Assembly (NCBI RefSeq): GCF_009455635.1
Contig: NZ_QPER01000002.1
Coordinates: 1,178,001-1,242,000, forward strand
Length of the DNA stretch: 64,000 bases
Direction of reading: 5' to 3'
From: Paraburkholderia agricolaris
GTDB lineage: Bacteria; Pseudomonadota; Gammaproteobacteria; Burkholderiales; Burkholderiaceae
Part shown: positions 7,414 to 16,624 of the stretch, piece after piece
Numbering within the stretch: the first letter of the stretch is position 1
How the letters are laid out: each line of letters opens with the position of its first letter
Notes under the pieces: generated by a model
What the model was told of the DNA's origin: nothing
Database searches by the model: none
What the model saw: only the letters and a program-made list of their open reading frames with translations
Position numbers and translations under genes: made by a program

Positions 7414-9207
7414 GTGTCATCGACCCGCAAAACCCCTGAGCAGCTTCGCAGCTACCGCTGGTACGGCGTGAACGACCTGCGTTCGTTCGGCCACCGTTCA
7501 CGCACCGCGCAGATGGGTTATCACCCGTCGGATTACATGGGCAAGCCGGTGATTGCCGTCGTCAACACGTGGAGCGAGATCAACTCATGCCACACGCACT
7601 TCAAGCAGCGCGTCGAGGAAGTGAAGCGCGGCATCTGGCAGGCCGGCGGTTTTCCGGTCGAAATGCCGGTAATGACGCTCGCCGAGCCATTCCAGAAACC
7701 GACCACGATGCTGTATCGCAACTTCCTCGCGATGGAAACCGAGGAGTTGCTGAAGTCTTATCCGTTCGACGGTTGCGTGCTGATGGGCGGTTGCGACAAG
7801 ACCACGCCCGGTTTGTTGATGGGCGCGATCAGCATGAATCTGCCGTCCATTTATCTGCCGGCGGGGCCGATGCTGCGAGGCAACTGGAACGGCCGCACGC
7901 TGGGTAGCGGTTCGGACACGTGGAAATACTGGGCCGAATTGCGCGCCGGCAAGATCACTGAAGAAGAGTGGAAAGGGATCGAAAGCGGCATTGCGCGCTC
8001 GCCGGGCCATTGCATGACGATGGGCACCGCCTCGACGATGACCAGCGCCACCGAAGCGCTCGGCCTGACGCTGGCCGGCTTCTCGTCGATTCCCGCGGTC
8101 GATTCGCGGCATGCGCAGTTCGCCTCGCTGACAGGACAGCGCATCGTCGAGATGGTGTGGACCGATCAGAAACCGTCCGACATCCTGACTGCGAAGTCGT
8201 TCGACAACGCGGTGACCACCGTGCTGGCCATGTCCGGCTCGACGAACGCAATCGTCCATCTCGTTGCTGTGGCGCGTCGCGCGGGCATCGATCTGACGAC
8301 GGCGCGGTTTGACGAACTGGCGCGCATCACGCCGGTGCTCGGCAATCTGCGTCCCGCAGGCCAGTATCTGATGGAAGACTTTTTCTACGCCGGCGGCCTG
8401 CGTGCGTTGCTGGTCGAGTTGGGCGACCTGATCGACGGCACGCAGATGACGGTCGATGGCACGACGCTCGGCGAGAACATTGCGGGCGCGGAAATATTCA
8501 ACGACGACGTGATTCGCAAGCGTAGCAATCCGCTCGTCGCCAGCGACGGCCTCGCGGTGCTGACCGGCAATCTGGCGCCGGACGGCGCGGTGATCAAACC
8601 GGCGGCGATGGAAGCGCATCTGCAGAAACATCGTGGTCCTGCGGTGGTGTTCAAAGACTACGCCGACATGGCGGCGCGCATCGACTCGGAAGACCTCGTC
8701 GTTACCGCCGATTCGGTGGTCGTGCTGCAGCACGCGGGTCCTGTGGGTGCGCCCGGCATGCCCGAGTGGGGCCAGTTGCCGATTCCGCAAAAGCTGTTGA
8801 AAGAGGGCGTGCGCGACATGGTGCGCATTTCCGATGCGCGCATGAGCGGCACCAGTTATGGCGCGTGCGTGCTGCACGTAGCGCCCGAGTCGTTCGTGGG
8901 CGGTCCGCTCGCGCTGGTCAGGGACGGCGACATGATCGAGCTGGACGTGCCGGCCCGGCGTTTGCACGTGGAAGTGAGCGATGCGGAACTCGCGGCGCGC
9001 AAGGCCGCATGGCAACCGCCCAAGCGGCCGTTCGAGCGCGGATTCGGCGTGATGCATCAACTGCACGTGACGCAGGCCAACAAGGGCTGTGACTTCGACT
9101 TCCTTGAAGAACCGGTGAGCCTGGGCGCGCCGCAAAGTCAGGCACACGCCGCGCCGGTTGAGCCAGGCGCGCCGGCCGCGACGCGCACCGAACCCGAAAT
9201 CCACTAA
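7414..9207 (+). CDS. IlvD/EDD-family sugar-acid dehydratase (L-arabinonate dehydratase-like)
   Basis: 597 residues from a GTG at 7414. In-frame ATGs at 7342, 7378, 7402 and 7408 are less likely because the first three lie in or between the two operators and none has a spaced ribosome site, while GGAG (7404-7407) is 6 nt from the GTG. With this start the three [2Fe-2S] ligands fall at Cys59 (NSCHTH), Cys127 (GGCDKTTPG) and Cys200 (GHCMTMGT), the numbering I recall for Rhizobium leguminosarum L-arabinonate dehydratase. The catalytic serine motif [10 protein letters not shown] is present. It should convert an aldonic acid (probably a pentonate) to the 2-keto-3-deoxy acid. Neighbours: an RraA-like protein, an MFS transporter and a LacI regulator. 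The exact sugar acid is not determinable. Confidence 0.88.
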   Translation: MSSTRKTPEQLRSYRWYGVNDLRSFGHRSRTAQMGYHPSDYMGKPVIAVVNTWSEINSCHTHFKQRVEEVKRGIWQAGGFPVEMPVMTLAEPFQKPTTMLYRNFLAMETEELLKSYPFDGCVLMGGCDKTTPGLLMGAISMNLPSIYLPAGPMLRGNWNGRTLGSGSDTWKYWAELRAGKITEEEWKGIESGIARSPGHCMTMGTASTMTSATEALGLTLAGFSSIPAVDSRHAQFASLTGQRIVEMVWTDQKPSDILTAKSFDNAVTTVLAMSGSTNAIVHLVAVARRAGIDLTTARFDELARITPVLGNLRPAGQYLMEDFFYAGGLRALLVELGDLIDGTQMTVDGTTLGENIAGAEIFNDDVIRKRSNPLVASDGLAVLTGNLAPDGAVIKPAAMEAHLQKHRGPAVVFKDYADMAARIDSEDLVVTADSVVVLQHAGPVGAPGMPEWGQLPIPQKLLKEGVRDMVRISDARMSGTSYGACVLHVAPESFVGGPLALVRDGDMIELDVPARRLHVEVSDAELAARKAAWQPPKRPFERGFGVMHQLHVTQANKGCDFDFLEEPVSLGAPQSQAHAAPVEPGAPAATRTEPEIH

Positions 9208-9224
9208 CTCGATCGAGACTTTTC

Positions 9225-9959
9225 ATGACCACACCCGACATCGCCATCAGCGAGGCCACGCTCGAACAGCTACGGCACGTCAGCACGGCAACGCTGACCA
9301 CGCAACTTTTCAAGCGCGGCTTGCGCAACGTATTCCTGCAAGGCGTCGCGCCACTCGTCAAACCGGCGCCCGGCGCGCCCAATGTGGTCGGCCCGGCGTT
9401 CACGCTGCGCAACATCCCGGCCCGCGAGGATATCGACCACGTTGGCGTGTTTCAGGACCCGGATCATCCGCAGCGCAAAGCCGTTGAAACGGCGCCGCCT
9501 GGCAGCGTGCTGGTGCAGGACTGCCGTGGCGAGCGCGCGGTCGCGTCGGTGGGGTCGATTCTCGCGCTGCGTCTGGCGAGGCGTGGCGTGGCCGGCATGG
9601 TGTCGGATGGCCCGGTGCGCGACAGTGGCACGATCGCGGAACTGGGCTTGCCGATCTGGTGTGCCGGCGCGAGTGCGCCGCTGAATCTGGCGAGGCACCA
9701 TGCGGTCGATATGAATGTGCCGATCGCTTGCGGCGGCGTGCCGGTGTATCCCGGCGATATCGTGGTGGCCGATGTGGACGGCGTGGTCATCGTGCCGCGC
9801 GAAATGGCAACTGAAATCGCCCGTGACGCCACCGAGCAGGAGCAACTTGAAGCGTTCATCACACAGCGCATCGAAGAGGGCCGGCCGCTGCGCGGCACGT
9901 ATCCGCCGAACGAGGAAACACTGGCTGCTTACGCGCAATGGTGCGCACAAAAACAATAA
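9225..9959 (+). CDS. RraA / HMG-aldolase family protein
   Basis: 244 residues, starting 17 bp after the dehydratase. The RraA fold is recognised by VGPAFTLRN, SVLVQDCRGERAVASVGSI, GVAGMVSDGPVRDSGTIAELG and YPGDIVVADVDGVVIVP. The Arg-Asp pair of VRD and the upstream glycine loop match the metal/pyruvate site of 4-hydroxy-4-methyl-2-oxoglutarate / 4-carboxy-4-hydroxy-2-oxoadipate aldolases, so the name RNase E regulator would mislead. Placed between a sugar-acid dehydratase and a transporter, it may cleave the 2-keto-3-deoxy acid to pyruvate and an aldehyde; that is inference. A C-terminal extension of about 30 residues follows the core. Confidence 0.8.
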   Translation: MTTPDIAISEATLEQLRHVSTATLTTQLFKRGLRNVFLQGVAPLVKPAPGAPNVVGPAFTLRNIPAREDIDHVGVFQDPDHPQRKAVETAPPGSVLVQDCRGERAVASVGSILALRLARRGVAGMVSDGPVRDSGTIAELGLPIWCAGASAPLNLARHHAVDMNVPIACGGVPVYPGDIVVADVDGVVIVPREMATEIARDATEQEQLEAFITQRIEEGRPLRGTYPPNEETLAAYAQWCAQKQ

Positions 9960-9995
9960 CGCGCTGACGCTGTTGCGAGCCGTCAAATAGCCATT

Positions 9996-10016
9996 GCTCG
10001 CGCGAACGGCGCGAGC
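9996..10016 (+). other. Intercistronic hairpin GCTCGCGC-N5-GCGCGAGC
   Basis: Perfect 8-bp GC-rich stem with a 5-nt loop, between the RraA-like gene and the MFS gene, ending 2 nt before the AGGAG ribosome site at 10019-10023. It has no U-tract, so it is more likely an mRNA-stability or translation element than a terminator. Confidence 0.45.
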
Positions 10017-10028
10017 GCAGGAGACATA

Positions 10029-11354
10029 GTGAATATCACGACACCGGCGGTCGACGAATCGCGTCTGATCAATCGCCTGGCACTCCGTTTGATGCCGCTG
10101 CTCGGCGTGCTCTATCTCGTAGCCTATATCGACCGTTCCAATATCAGCTTTGCCAAGCTGCAGATGCTCGGCAGTCTCGGACTGTCCGAAGTCGCGTACG
10201 GGCTAGGCGCGTCGCTGTTTTTCATCGGCTATCTGTTGTTCGAAGTGCCGAGCAATGTGCTGCTGCACAAGTACGGCGCGCCTCGCTGGATGGCGCGCAT
10301 CATGTTCACGTGGGGCATCGTCACGATACTTCTCGCGTTTACGCAGAACGCAACGATGTTTTACGTGCTGCGTTTTCTACTCGGCGCGTCTGAAGCGGGT
10401 CTGTATCCGGGCGTGATTTACTACCTGACTTTATGGTTTCCGTCGCGGCATCGCGTGCGCATGCTCGGCTATTTCACCGTCGGCAGCAGCCTGGGCAATA
10501 TGGTGGGTGCGCCGATTTGCGGCTGGCTGCTCGACAAGGGCGGCCTCGCGGGACTGCACGGCTGGCAGCTTGTGTTCATCGTGACCGGTTTGCCGTCGAT
10601 TCTGCTGACCTTCGTCGTGCTGCGCCTGCTGCCGGCTTCGCCGAAACAGGCGGCGTTTCTCTGCGCCGACGAAAAACAATGGCTCACCGACACGCTCGAC
10701 GGGGAACGCGCGCAGATGAAGGCACGCTACGCCGGTCATGCCTCGTTGCTGAGCGTGTTGACCGAGCCGCGAGTGATCGGCATGGCGCTCTACTACATGA
10801 TGCTGTCGATTTCCGTCTATGGCGTGAGCTACTGGCTGCCGACGCTGGTGAAAGGCTTCGGCGTCAGCAATACGACCAACGGCTTGCTGAACATCATTCC
10901 CTGGCTGATGGCGACTGTCGTGCTGGCGTGGCTGCCATCGAAGCTGCGCGGCGGCAATCGCGCCATCGTCGCGATGCTTGTGTCCGCGTTGCTTGGCGTC
11001 GCGTGTTTCCTGAGCGCCGTGTTTCTGCCGACCAATACCCTGCGGTTTGCCGCGCTCTGCTTCGGCGCGCCATGCATGTATCTGCTGATCCCGTGTTTCT
11101 GGACGCTGCCGCCAAAGTTTCTGTTCGGCGCGCGTGCCGCGGCGGGCATCGCGGCGATCAATTCGCTCGGCAATATCGGTGGCTTCATTGCGCAGAATCT
11201 GGTGCCGTGGGTGCGTCAAACCACGGGCAGCGTGAAGACGCCGATGCTGATTCCGGCGACCTGTCTGCTGGTGTTTGCCGTCGTCACGCTGTTTATCCTG
11301 CGTCGTAATCGAGGCGGCTCCATCGCGCAAAGCCATTTGCCCGTGACCGAGTAG
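10029..11354 (+). CDS. MFS transporter, anion:cation symporter (ACS) family, sugar-acid uptake
   Basis: 441 residues from a GTG with AGGAG 5 nt upstream. Twelve membrane segments are apparent. The start LMPLLGVLYLVAYIDRSNISFAKLQM is typical of the ACS family (tartrate, phthalate, hexuronate and galactonate carriers), as are YLLFEVPSNVLLHKYGAPRWMARIM and FLLGASEAGLYPGVIYYLTLWFP. It is the third gene of the dehydratase/RraA operon and is likely the importer for the pathway substrate. The substrate cannot be read from the sequence. Confidence 0.88.
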   Translation: MNITTPAVDESRLINRLALRLMPLLGVLYLVAYIDRSNISFAKLQMLGSLGLSEVAYGLGASLFFIGYLLFEVPSNVLLHKYGAPRWMARIMFTWGIVTILLAFTQNATMFYVLRFLLGASEAGLYPGVIYYLTLWFPSRHRVRMLGYFTVGSSLGNMVGAPICGWLLDKGGLAGLHGWQLVFIVTGLPSILLTFVVLRLLPASPKQAAFLCADEKQWLTDTLDGERAQMKARYAGHASLLSVLTEPRVIGMALYYMMLSISVYGVSYWLPTLVKGFGVSNTTNGLLNIIPWLMATVVLAWLPSKLRGGNRAIVAMLVSALLGVACFLSAVFLPTNTLRFAALCFGAPCMYLLIPCFWTLPPKFLFGARAAAGIAAINSLGNIGGFIAQNLVPWVRQTTGSVKTPMLIPATCLLVFAVVTLFILRRNRGGSIAQSHLPVTE

Positions 11355-11464
11355 ACCTGCTTTGGGTCCTTCCGGTCCGGCACGCCCGGCACGTTGGAGC
11401 GTTTCGCTGCGGACGCTCTATCGCGGTCTACAATACGCGCGAACCATCACCTAGCCACCGAGCC

Positions 11465-12532
11465 ATGCCGAATCACAAGCCTCCCGCCGTTGTCAGCCCC
11501 GATATGACGGAGGCGGCGGCGCCAGCGAAACGCTTGCGTGGCGGCGCCAAGGGTCTGCGCATCACGGATGTCGCCGCCCAGGCGGGCGTCGCGCCGATCA
11601 CGGTGTCGCGCGTTTTCAATAGCCCCGAGACGGTCGCGCCCGAAACGCTTGAACGCGTGCGGCAGGTCGTGCAGAAGCTCGGCTATGTACCCAATCGCCT
11701 TGCGGGTGGTCTGTCGTCGGCGCGTTCGCGGCTGATCGCGGCAATTGTGCCGACCATTTCCCACTCGCTGTTTTCCACCACGATCCAGGTGTTCAGCGAG
11801 ACCATGTCGCGCGCCGGTTATCAGGTGTTGCTGGCCTTGAGCGGCTATAGCGATTCGAGCGAAGAGGCCTTGCTCGACGCGGTGCTGAGCCGGCGTCCGG
11901 AAGGTGTGTTGCTGACCGGGGTTGCCCATACGGATTCTTTGCGTGAACGCTTGCGCAATGTGGGCCTGCCGATCGTCGAAACCTGGGATATGACCGATAC
12001 GCCGATCGACATGCTGGTCGGCTTTTCGCACTATCAGATCGGCGCCGCCGTGGCCGGGCATTTTCTACAACGCAATGTGCGGACACCCGGCCTCGTGTCG
12101 GCGAACGACGAGCGCGCACGCGCACGCCGCGACGGCTTTCGCGACCGGCTTGCAGAGGCGGGCATTCGCAACGTCGCCGAGGTGCTGGTGTCGCCGCCGA
12201 GTTCGGTGGCGCTCGGCAAAGCCGCATTGCCGACGCTGCTCGAACAGGCGCCGCAACTCGACGCGGTATTTTGTGGTTCCGATCTGCTGGCGCTCGGTGT
12301 GCTTGGCGCGAGCAAACAGCTCGGCTTGAGCGTGCCGTCGCAACTTTCGATCTGCGGTTTCGGCGACCTCGAATTCACCGCCGAAACCACGCCGCAACTC
12401 ACCACCGTGCGCGTGGACGGTACCCGCATCGGACTCACCGCCGCGCGTTGCCTGCTCGATCGTCTGGGCGGCGAGAGCAACACCAGGGTGACCGACGTCG
12501 GTTTTCAGATCGTCGAGCGCGAAACGGCCTGA
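11465..12532 (+). CDS. LacI-family transcriptional repressor (gluconate GntR-like)
   Basis: 355 residues. A 30-residue basic/Pro-Ala leader precedes the LacI helix-turn-helix (ITDVAAQAGVAPITVSRVFN, about residues 33-52) and hinge region (GYVPNRLAGGLSSARS). The effector domain is the periplasmic-binding fold typical of the family (LIAAIVPTISHSLFS, RRPEGVLLTGVAHTD, VFCGSDLLALGVLGA, LSICGFGDLEF). It lies 110 bp after the MFS gene on the same strand and most probably binds the two palindromes at 7328 and 7388. A TACAAT at 11429-11434 may be its own -10 element, but I see no matching -35. Its 3' end faces the LysR gene 7 bp away. Confidence 0.9.
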   Translation: MPNHKPPAVVSPDMTEAAAPAKRLRGGAKGLRITDVAAQAGVAPITVSRVFNSPETVAPETLERVRQVVQKLGYVPNRLAGGLSSARSRLIAAIVPTISHSLFSTTIQVFSETMSRAGYQVLLALSGYSDSSEEALLDAVLSRRPEGVLLTGVAHTDSLRERLRNVGLPIVETWDMTDTPIDMLVGFSHYQIGAAVAGHFLQRNVRTPGLVSANDERARARRDGFRDRLAEAGIRNVAEVLVSPPSSVALGKAALPTLLEQAPQLDAVFCGSDLLALGVLGASKQLGLSVPSQLSICGFGDLEFTAETTPQLTTVRVDGTRIGLTAARCLLDRLGGESNTRVTDVGFQIVERETA

Positions 12533-12539
12533 CGCGGCA

Positions 12540-13436
12540 TTACCTGATCTGCACGCCTGCCTGACCCGCTCCAACGCTTTCATCCGCGCAGCGCAGGAAG
12601 CCCGCGATCAATCGTCCTCTCGGCGACGCCCGGTGCCAAAGAACCCCGAAGCGCCGCGGTTCGGTTTTCGCCGGCAACGCTATCCTGGCGATGCCCAATC
12701 CGGCGGTTAATGGCGACACGATGTCGGGCGCGAGTGAGACGCCGAGTCCACGGTCGACCATCATCGCGATGGCCATCAGCGAATTCAGTTCGAACAGTTC
12801 ATGCGGCACGATCTTCGCCCCGCGGAGGTAGTCGTCCGCCTGCTTGCCGCCGCCGAGCGAGCGGTCATAGCGAATGAACGGCTCGCGGCGCAGCAGTTCG
12901 TGAGGGTCGTCTTTTGCGAGCCGCGCAGGCGCGAGGACCACGATCGGCTCTTCTCTCAGCAGATGCCAGTCGTAAGCCTTCGGTAGCGCGAATGCGGGAT
13001 GCAGGCAGACCGCCACGTCGAGATCGCCGCGTTGCAGCGTGTCGTACAACTCCATCGACGTGCCCGCGCGAATCAGCACCTTCGCTTGCGGAAAAGCCGT
13101 GGCGAAACTCGCGAGCGCATCGGGCAGCAGGCTGAGTAGGGCCGTGGTGATCGTGCCGATACGTAATTCCCCGCTGGCCTCGCCTTCGAGCGCGAACGCT
13201 TTCAACTCGGACAATTCACGAACGAGGCCGCGCGCCCGTTCGATCACACGATGCCCGGCTTCCGTCGGAATGACCGTGCGCCCCGCGCGCACCAGCAGCG
13301 GCACGCCTAACTCACGCTCGAGCGACTGAATCTGCTGTGCCACCGCGGCAGGCGTCACGCCCACGCGGCGGGCCGCTTCGGCCATCGAACCGCTATCCAC
13401 AACGAGCAGCAGATTGGCAAGAAAATCGGTTTCCAT
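12540..13436 (-). CDS. LysR-family transcriptional regulator of the CitE/CoA-transferase operon
   Basis: 298 residues. N-terminal winged helix-turn-helix (SGSMAEAARRVGVTPAAVAQQIQSLE, residues about 15-40) and a LysR substrate domain (ELRIGTITTALLSLLPDAL, GDLDVAVCLHPAFALPK, MVDRGLGVSLAPDIVSPL). It is divergent from the CitE-like gene at 13541, and a perfect T-N11-A inverted repeat lies in the 104-bp gap, so it likely controls the operon at 13541-17989 or 19376. The effector is presumably the organic acid or its CoA ester; that is inference. Confidence 0.9.
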   Translation of the reverse strand: METDFLANLLLVVDSGSMAEAARRVGVTPAAVAQQIQSLERELGVPLLVRAGRTVIPTEAGHRVIERARGLVRELSELKAFALEGEASGELRIGTITTALLSLLPDALASFATAFPQAKVLIRAGTSMELYDTLQRGDLDVAVCLHPAFALPKAYDWHLLREEPIVVLAPARLAKDDPHELLRREPFIRYDRSLGGGKQADDYLRGAKIVPHELFELNSLMAIAMMVDRGLGVSLAPDIVSPLTAGLGIARIALPAKTEPRRFGVLWHRASPRGRLIAGFLRCADESVGAGQAGVQIR

Positions 13437-13470
13437 AAAGATAGATTTACTACCGTTTAAAGATAGGGGT

Positions 13471-13489
13471 GGATAGTTTATCTAAATCC
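13471..13489. promoter_or_regulatory. LysR box GGAT-N11-ATCC
   Basis: Perfect 4-bp arms with an 11-bp AT-rich spacer, the standard T-N11-A form, located between the divergent LysR and CitE-like genes. Two AAGATAG-like repeats lie just to the left (about 13437-13466) and may be secondary contact sites. Confidence 0.6.
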
Positions 13490-13540
13490 TGAGCAGACTT
13501 AGACTCCTTGCCGGTCATGCAGAAAAGAAGGACTGGAGAC

Positions 13541-14449
13541 ATGAGAAGCAAATTATTCGTGCCGGCGTCGCGCCCGGAACTCTTCGCCAAGGCGCTCGCG
13601 AGCGCGGCTGACGCGCTCTCATTCGATCTGGAAGATGCGGTCTCAGCCGAGCGCAAGCCGCAGGCGCGTGCAGCGCTTCGCGATCTGCTGTGCGCCGGCG
13701 CCGCCGCCGGCCACAGCAAAGTCCTGATCGTGCGCGTCAACGCGCTCGACACACCGTACTGCCGCGCCGACATCGAAGCGGTCGTTCAACCCGGTCTGCA
13801 TTTCATCAATCTTCCCAAACCCGAAAGCGTGGCTGACGTGCACACTGCCGTTGCTCTGATCGAGCAGGCGGAGCGCGCCAACGGCGTTGCCACACCGGTC
13901 CGGCTGCTACTCAATATCGAGTCGCCGAAAGCGTTCCGCCTGGCCGCTGAACTGGCCGGCGCGCATCCCCGTGTAGCCGGTTTGCAATTGGGTCTCGGCG
14001 ACCTGTTCGAGCCGCTGGGCGTGGCTCGCCGGGAGCCCGCCGCGATTCAGCAGGCGATGTTCGGCCTGCGCGTCGCCGCGGGCGAAGCCGGCGTATTCGC
14101 GTACGACTCGGCGTTTGCCAACCTCCGCGACGAAGCCGGTTTTCGCGCCGAGGCGCAGCTTGCAAGGGCGCTGGGTTTTCTCGGCAAGACCTGCATTCAT
14201 CCGAGCCAGATTGCCATCGCCAACGAGGTTTTTCGTCCCTCGGACGAAGAGATCGAGCACGCCGTGCACGTTGTAGACGCGGCACGCGAGGCGGACAGCA
14301 AGGGGCTCGGTGCGTACGTGGTCGACGGCAGGATGATCGATCCGCCGTTCGTGGAGCGCGCCCGCGTGCTGGTCGGCAATGCCGAACGCCTTGGGTTGCT
14401 CACGAGCCAGCAACGCGCCACGCTGGCGGGCGCGGACGCTGCACGCTGA
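13541..14449 (+). CDS. HpcH/HpaI aldolase / citrate-lyase beta (CitE-like) acyl-CoA lyase
   Basis: 302 residues from the ATG at 13541 (GGAGAC upstream); the in-frame extension to 13508 has no ribosome site. The CitE core is clear: RSKLFVPASRPELFAKA, the metal ligands LSFDLEDAVS and LLNIESPKAF, GLQLGLGDLF, and GFLGKTCIHPSQI near residue 225. Single CitE-like proteins outside the citrate lyase complex act as malyl-, citramalyl- or citryl-CoA lyases or malyl-CoA thioesterases. With a CoA-transferase next door, cleavage of a 2-hydroxyacyl-CoA such as citramalyl- or malyl-CoA is the likely job. First gene of the operon. Confidence 0.87.
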   Translation: MRSKLFVPASRPELFAKALASAADALSFDLEDAVSAERKPQARAALRDLLCAGAAAGHSKVLIVRVNALDTPYCRADIEAVVQPGLHFINLPKPESVADVHTAVALIEQAERANGVATPVRLLLNIESPKAFRLAAELAGAHPRVAGLQLGLGDLFEPLGVARREPAAIQQAMFGLRVAAGEAGVFAYDSAFANLRDEAGFRAEAQLARALGFLGKTCIHPSQIAIANEVFRPSDEEIEHAVHVVDAAREADSKGLGAYVVDGRMIDPPFVERARVLVGNAERLGLLTSQQRATLAGADAAR

Positions 14450-14493
14450 TTTGCGCGCGAGTAGAGAAACCCTGGAGATACACGGAGTCACCC

Positions 14494-15699
14494 ATGCAAC
14501 GATCGTCGAATCCATCGCCCGTCGAAGCACGCGGCCCGCTCGCGGGCGTGCGCGTACTCGATCTGAGCGCTTACATCGCAGGCCCTTACGGTTGCACGCT
14601 ACTGGCCGATCAGGGCGCCGAAGTGATCAAGATCGAGCCACCCACGGGCGACAACCTGCGCAAATATCCGTCGACGCTCGAAGCCGAAAGTCGTGCGTTC
14701 CTCGGCGTCAATCGCGGCAAGCGCGGTCTTGTTCTCGATCTGAAGCAGGCCGACGCGCTCGCCGTGTTCAAGCGCCTGGTCGAATCGGCCGACGTGTTGG
14801 TCCACAACTTCCGCCCGAATGTGCCGGCGCGCCTCGGGATCGCCTACGAACAACTGCGTGAGATCAATCCGCGTCTGATCTACTGCGCGGTGACGGGTTA
14901 CGGCGAAACCGGACCGAACAGGGAGAAGGCCGGCTACGACCAGGTGCTGCAAACCATGACCGGTATGTGCACCTTGCAGGGCAAGCGCGGTGGGCCGCCG
15001 GAGATTCTATACGGCTCGGTGGTCGATTACTACGCGGCCGCGCTGGTGGCGGCGGGCGTGTCGTCCGCGCTTTTCGAGCGTGAGCGTAGTGGTGCGGGAC
15101 AGTACGTCGGGGTGTCGCTGCTGCGCAGTGCGCTCACCATGCAATCGGCTCGCATGATCTGGGCCGACAGTGAACCCAGGGACGTAGGCCGTGACATGCG
15201 CTCGGGCGGTATCACCGGCATTCATCCGACTCGCGAGGGTTACCTTTATATCTCAGCGAATACACCGCATTTCTGGCAATCGCTCTGTGAGAAGACGGGC
15301 CTCGAAGCGCTTGCGCAGGACGAGCGCTATGACACGGTGCGCAAACGCGCGCTTCATTGCGATGAGATCGTGCCGAAGCTTCACGCCGCGTTGCAGGCGC
15401 GCACGGCGCTCGAATGGGAAGTGCTGTTCGGCGACGCCGTGCCGTGCGCGGCCGCGCGCAGCGTCGAGGACATGTTCGACAATCCGCAGGTTGTGGCCGA
15501 GGACATGGTGAGCAGTTTCGAGTATCCGGGCGTCGGGCGCTACCGTGGCTTCAAGCATCCGATCCGTTTCGGCGCGACACCGGGGCCCGAGCCGGTTGCC
15601 GCGCCGGCGTTCGGCCAGCATTCCGATGCGGTGCTCAGTGACATCGGGCTGACCGACACGCAGATCGCATCGCTGCGCGCCACGCGCGCGGTGTTGTGA
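14494..15699 (+). CDS. Type III CoA-transferase (CaiB/BaiF, family III)
   Basis: 401 residues, 44 bp after the CitE-like gene, with GGAG 6 nt before the ATG. Family features: GVRVLDLSAYIAGPYGCTLLADQGAEVIKIEPP at residues 18-50, FRPNVPARLGI, and the presumed catalytic Asp178 in GSVVDYYAAAL, where formyl-CoA transferase has its aspartyl-CoA residue. It should move CoA from a donor (often succinyl-CoA) to the free acid that the lyase then splits. Together the two genes form the succinyl-CoA:malate/citramalate CoA-transferase plus lyase pair seen in several dicarboxylate pathways. The substrate is inferred. Confidence 0.88.
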   Translation: MQRSSNPSPVEARGPLAGVRVLDLSAYIAGPYGCTLLADQGAEVIKIEPPTGDNLRKYPSTLEAESRAFLGVNRGKRGLVLDLKQADALAVFKRLVESADVLVHNFRPNVPARLGIAYEQLREINPRLIYCAVTGYGETGPNREKAGYDQVLQTMTGMCTLQGKRGGPPEILYGSVVDYYAAALVAAGVSSALFERERSGAGQYVGVSLLRSALTMQSARMIWADSEPRDVGRDMRSGGITGIHPTREGYLYISANTPHFWQSLCEKTGLEALAQDERYDTVRKRALHCDEIVPKLHAALQARTALEWEVLFGDAVPCAAARSVEDMFDNPQVVAEDMVSSFEYPGVGRYRGFKHPIRFGATPGPEPVAAPAFGQHSDAVLSDIGLTDTQIASLRATRAVL

Positions 15700-15712
15700 A
15701 GGAGGGCCTGCC

Positions 15713-16558
15713 ATGGACGTCCGGCAACCTCGGTTCGCAGCGCCACGAGACGCATGCGATTCCCACATGCATGTCTACGACCGCCGCTTCCTCTCGGGAG
15801 AACCGGCTGCGGGTTTCGTGGAAGGCGCATGCGTAGCCGATTACCGCAAGGTGCAGGCACGTATCGGTACGCAACGGACAGTCGTCGTGACGCCGCGCAC
15901 GTACGGCACCGATAACAGCGTGACACTCGACGCCATCGCTCAACTCGGACCGAACTGCGCACGCGGTGTAGCGGTGCTGCGGCCCGACGTAAGCGACGAG
16001 CAACTGGCCTTGCTGCACGAAGGCGGCATCCGCGGCATTCGCTTCACGCTTTATGCGCCGGCCAACGCCGTTGTCGGCTTCGAGATGGTCGAGCCGCTAG
16101 CCCGCCGCGTGGCAGAACTTGGCTGGCACGTTCAACTGCATTGGACGGCTGCACAGATCGTCGAGCATCAGGCGATGCTCAAACGGCTTCCCGCAACGAT
16201 CGTATTCGATCATCTGGCGCGCTTGCCGTTGCCGGAGGGCACGTCTCACCCGGCGTTCGCCGTTGTGCGGCGTCTTGCCGAGGCCGGTCACGTCTGGGTC
16301 AAGCTCTCGGGCGCCTATCTCGACTCTGTTGTCGGTCTGAACGGCGGCTACGGCGACAGCACGGCGAGCGCGCGTGCATGGATCGAAGCGTTGCCGGACA
16401 GGGTGGTCTGGGGCAGTGACTGGCCGCACACGACCGAGTCGGACAAACCGGACGACGTCATGCTGTTCGATCTGCTTGGCACATGGGCCGATGACGAGGC
16501 AACCCGCCACCGCATTCTTGTCGATAACGCCGCGACACTCTACGGCTTCCCGACCTGA
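15713..16558 (+). CDS. Amidohydrolase-family (TIM-barrel) metal-dependent hydrolase, lactonase-like
   Basis: 281 residues, 13 bp after the CoA-transferase. The N-terminal HxH metal motif (DACDSHMHVYD, His18 and His20) and the C-terminal VWGSDWPH with its metal/catalytic Asp place it in the amidohydrolase-2 group, close to 2-pyrone-4,6-dicarboxylate lactonase and D-galactarolactone isomerase. Its place in the operon suggests that it opens a lactone or hydrolyses a precursor that feeds the CoA-transferase. I cannot name the substrate. Confidence 0.82.
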   Translation: MDVRQPRFAAPRDACDSHMHVYDRRFLSGEPAAGFVEGACVADYRKVQARIGTQRTVVVTPRTYGTDNSVTLDAIAQLGPNCARGVAVLRPDVSDEQLALLHEGGIRGIRFTLYAPANAVVGFEMVEPLARRVAELGWHVQLHWTAAQIVEHQAMLKRLPATIVFDHLARLPLPEGTSHPAFAVVRRLAEAGHVWVKLSGAYLDSVVGLNGGYGDSTASARAWIEALPDRVVWGSDWPHTTESDKPDDVMLFDLLGTWADDEATRHRILVDNAATLYGFPT

Positions 16559-16624
16559 ACACGAAACCGCCGACCTGAACGCGCACAGAACGCGTCGGGC
16601 GCAGAGAACATCTGGAGACAAACC

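Noticed and set aside
7585..9204. 539-codon minus-strand frame
   Set aside because: Exactly opposite the IlvD/EDD dehydratase; no domain and shadow-like composition.
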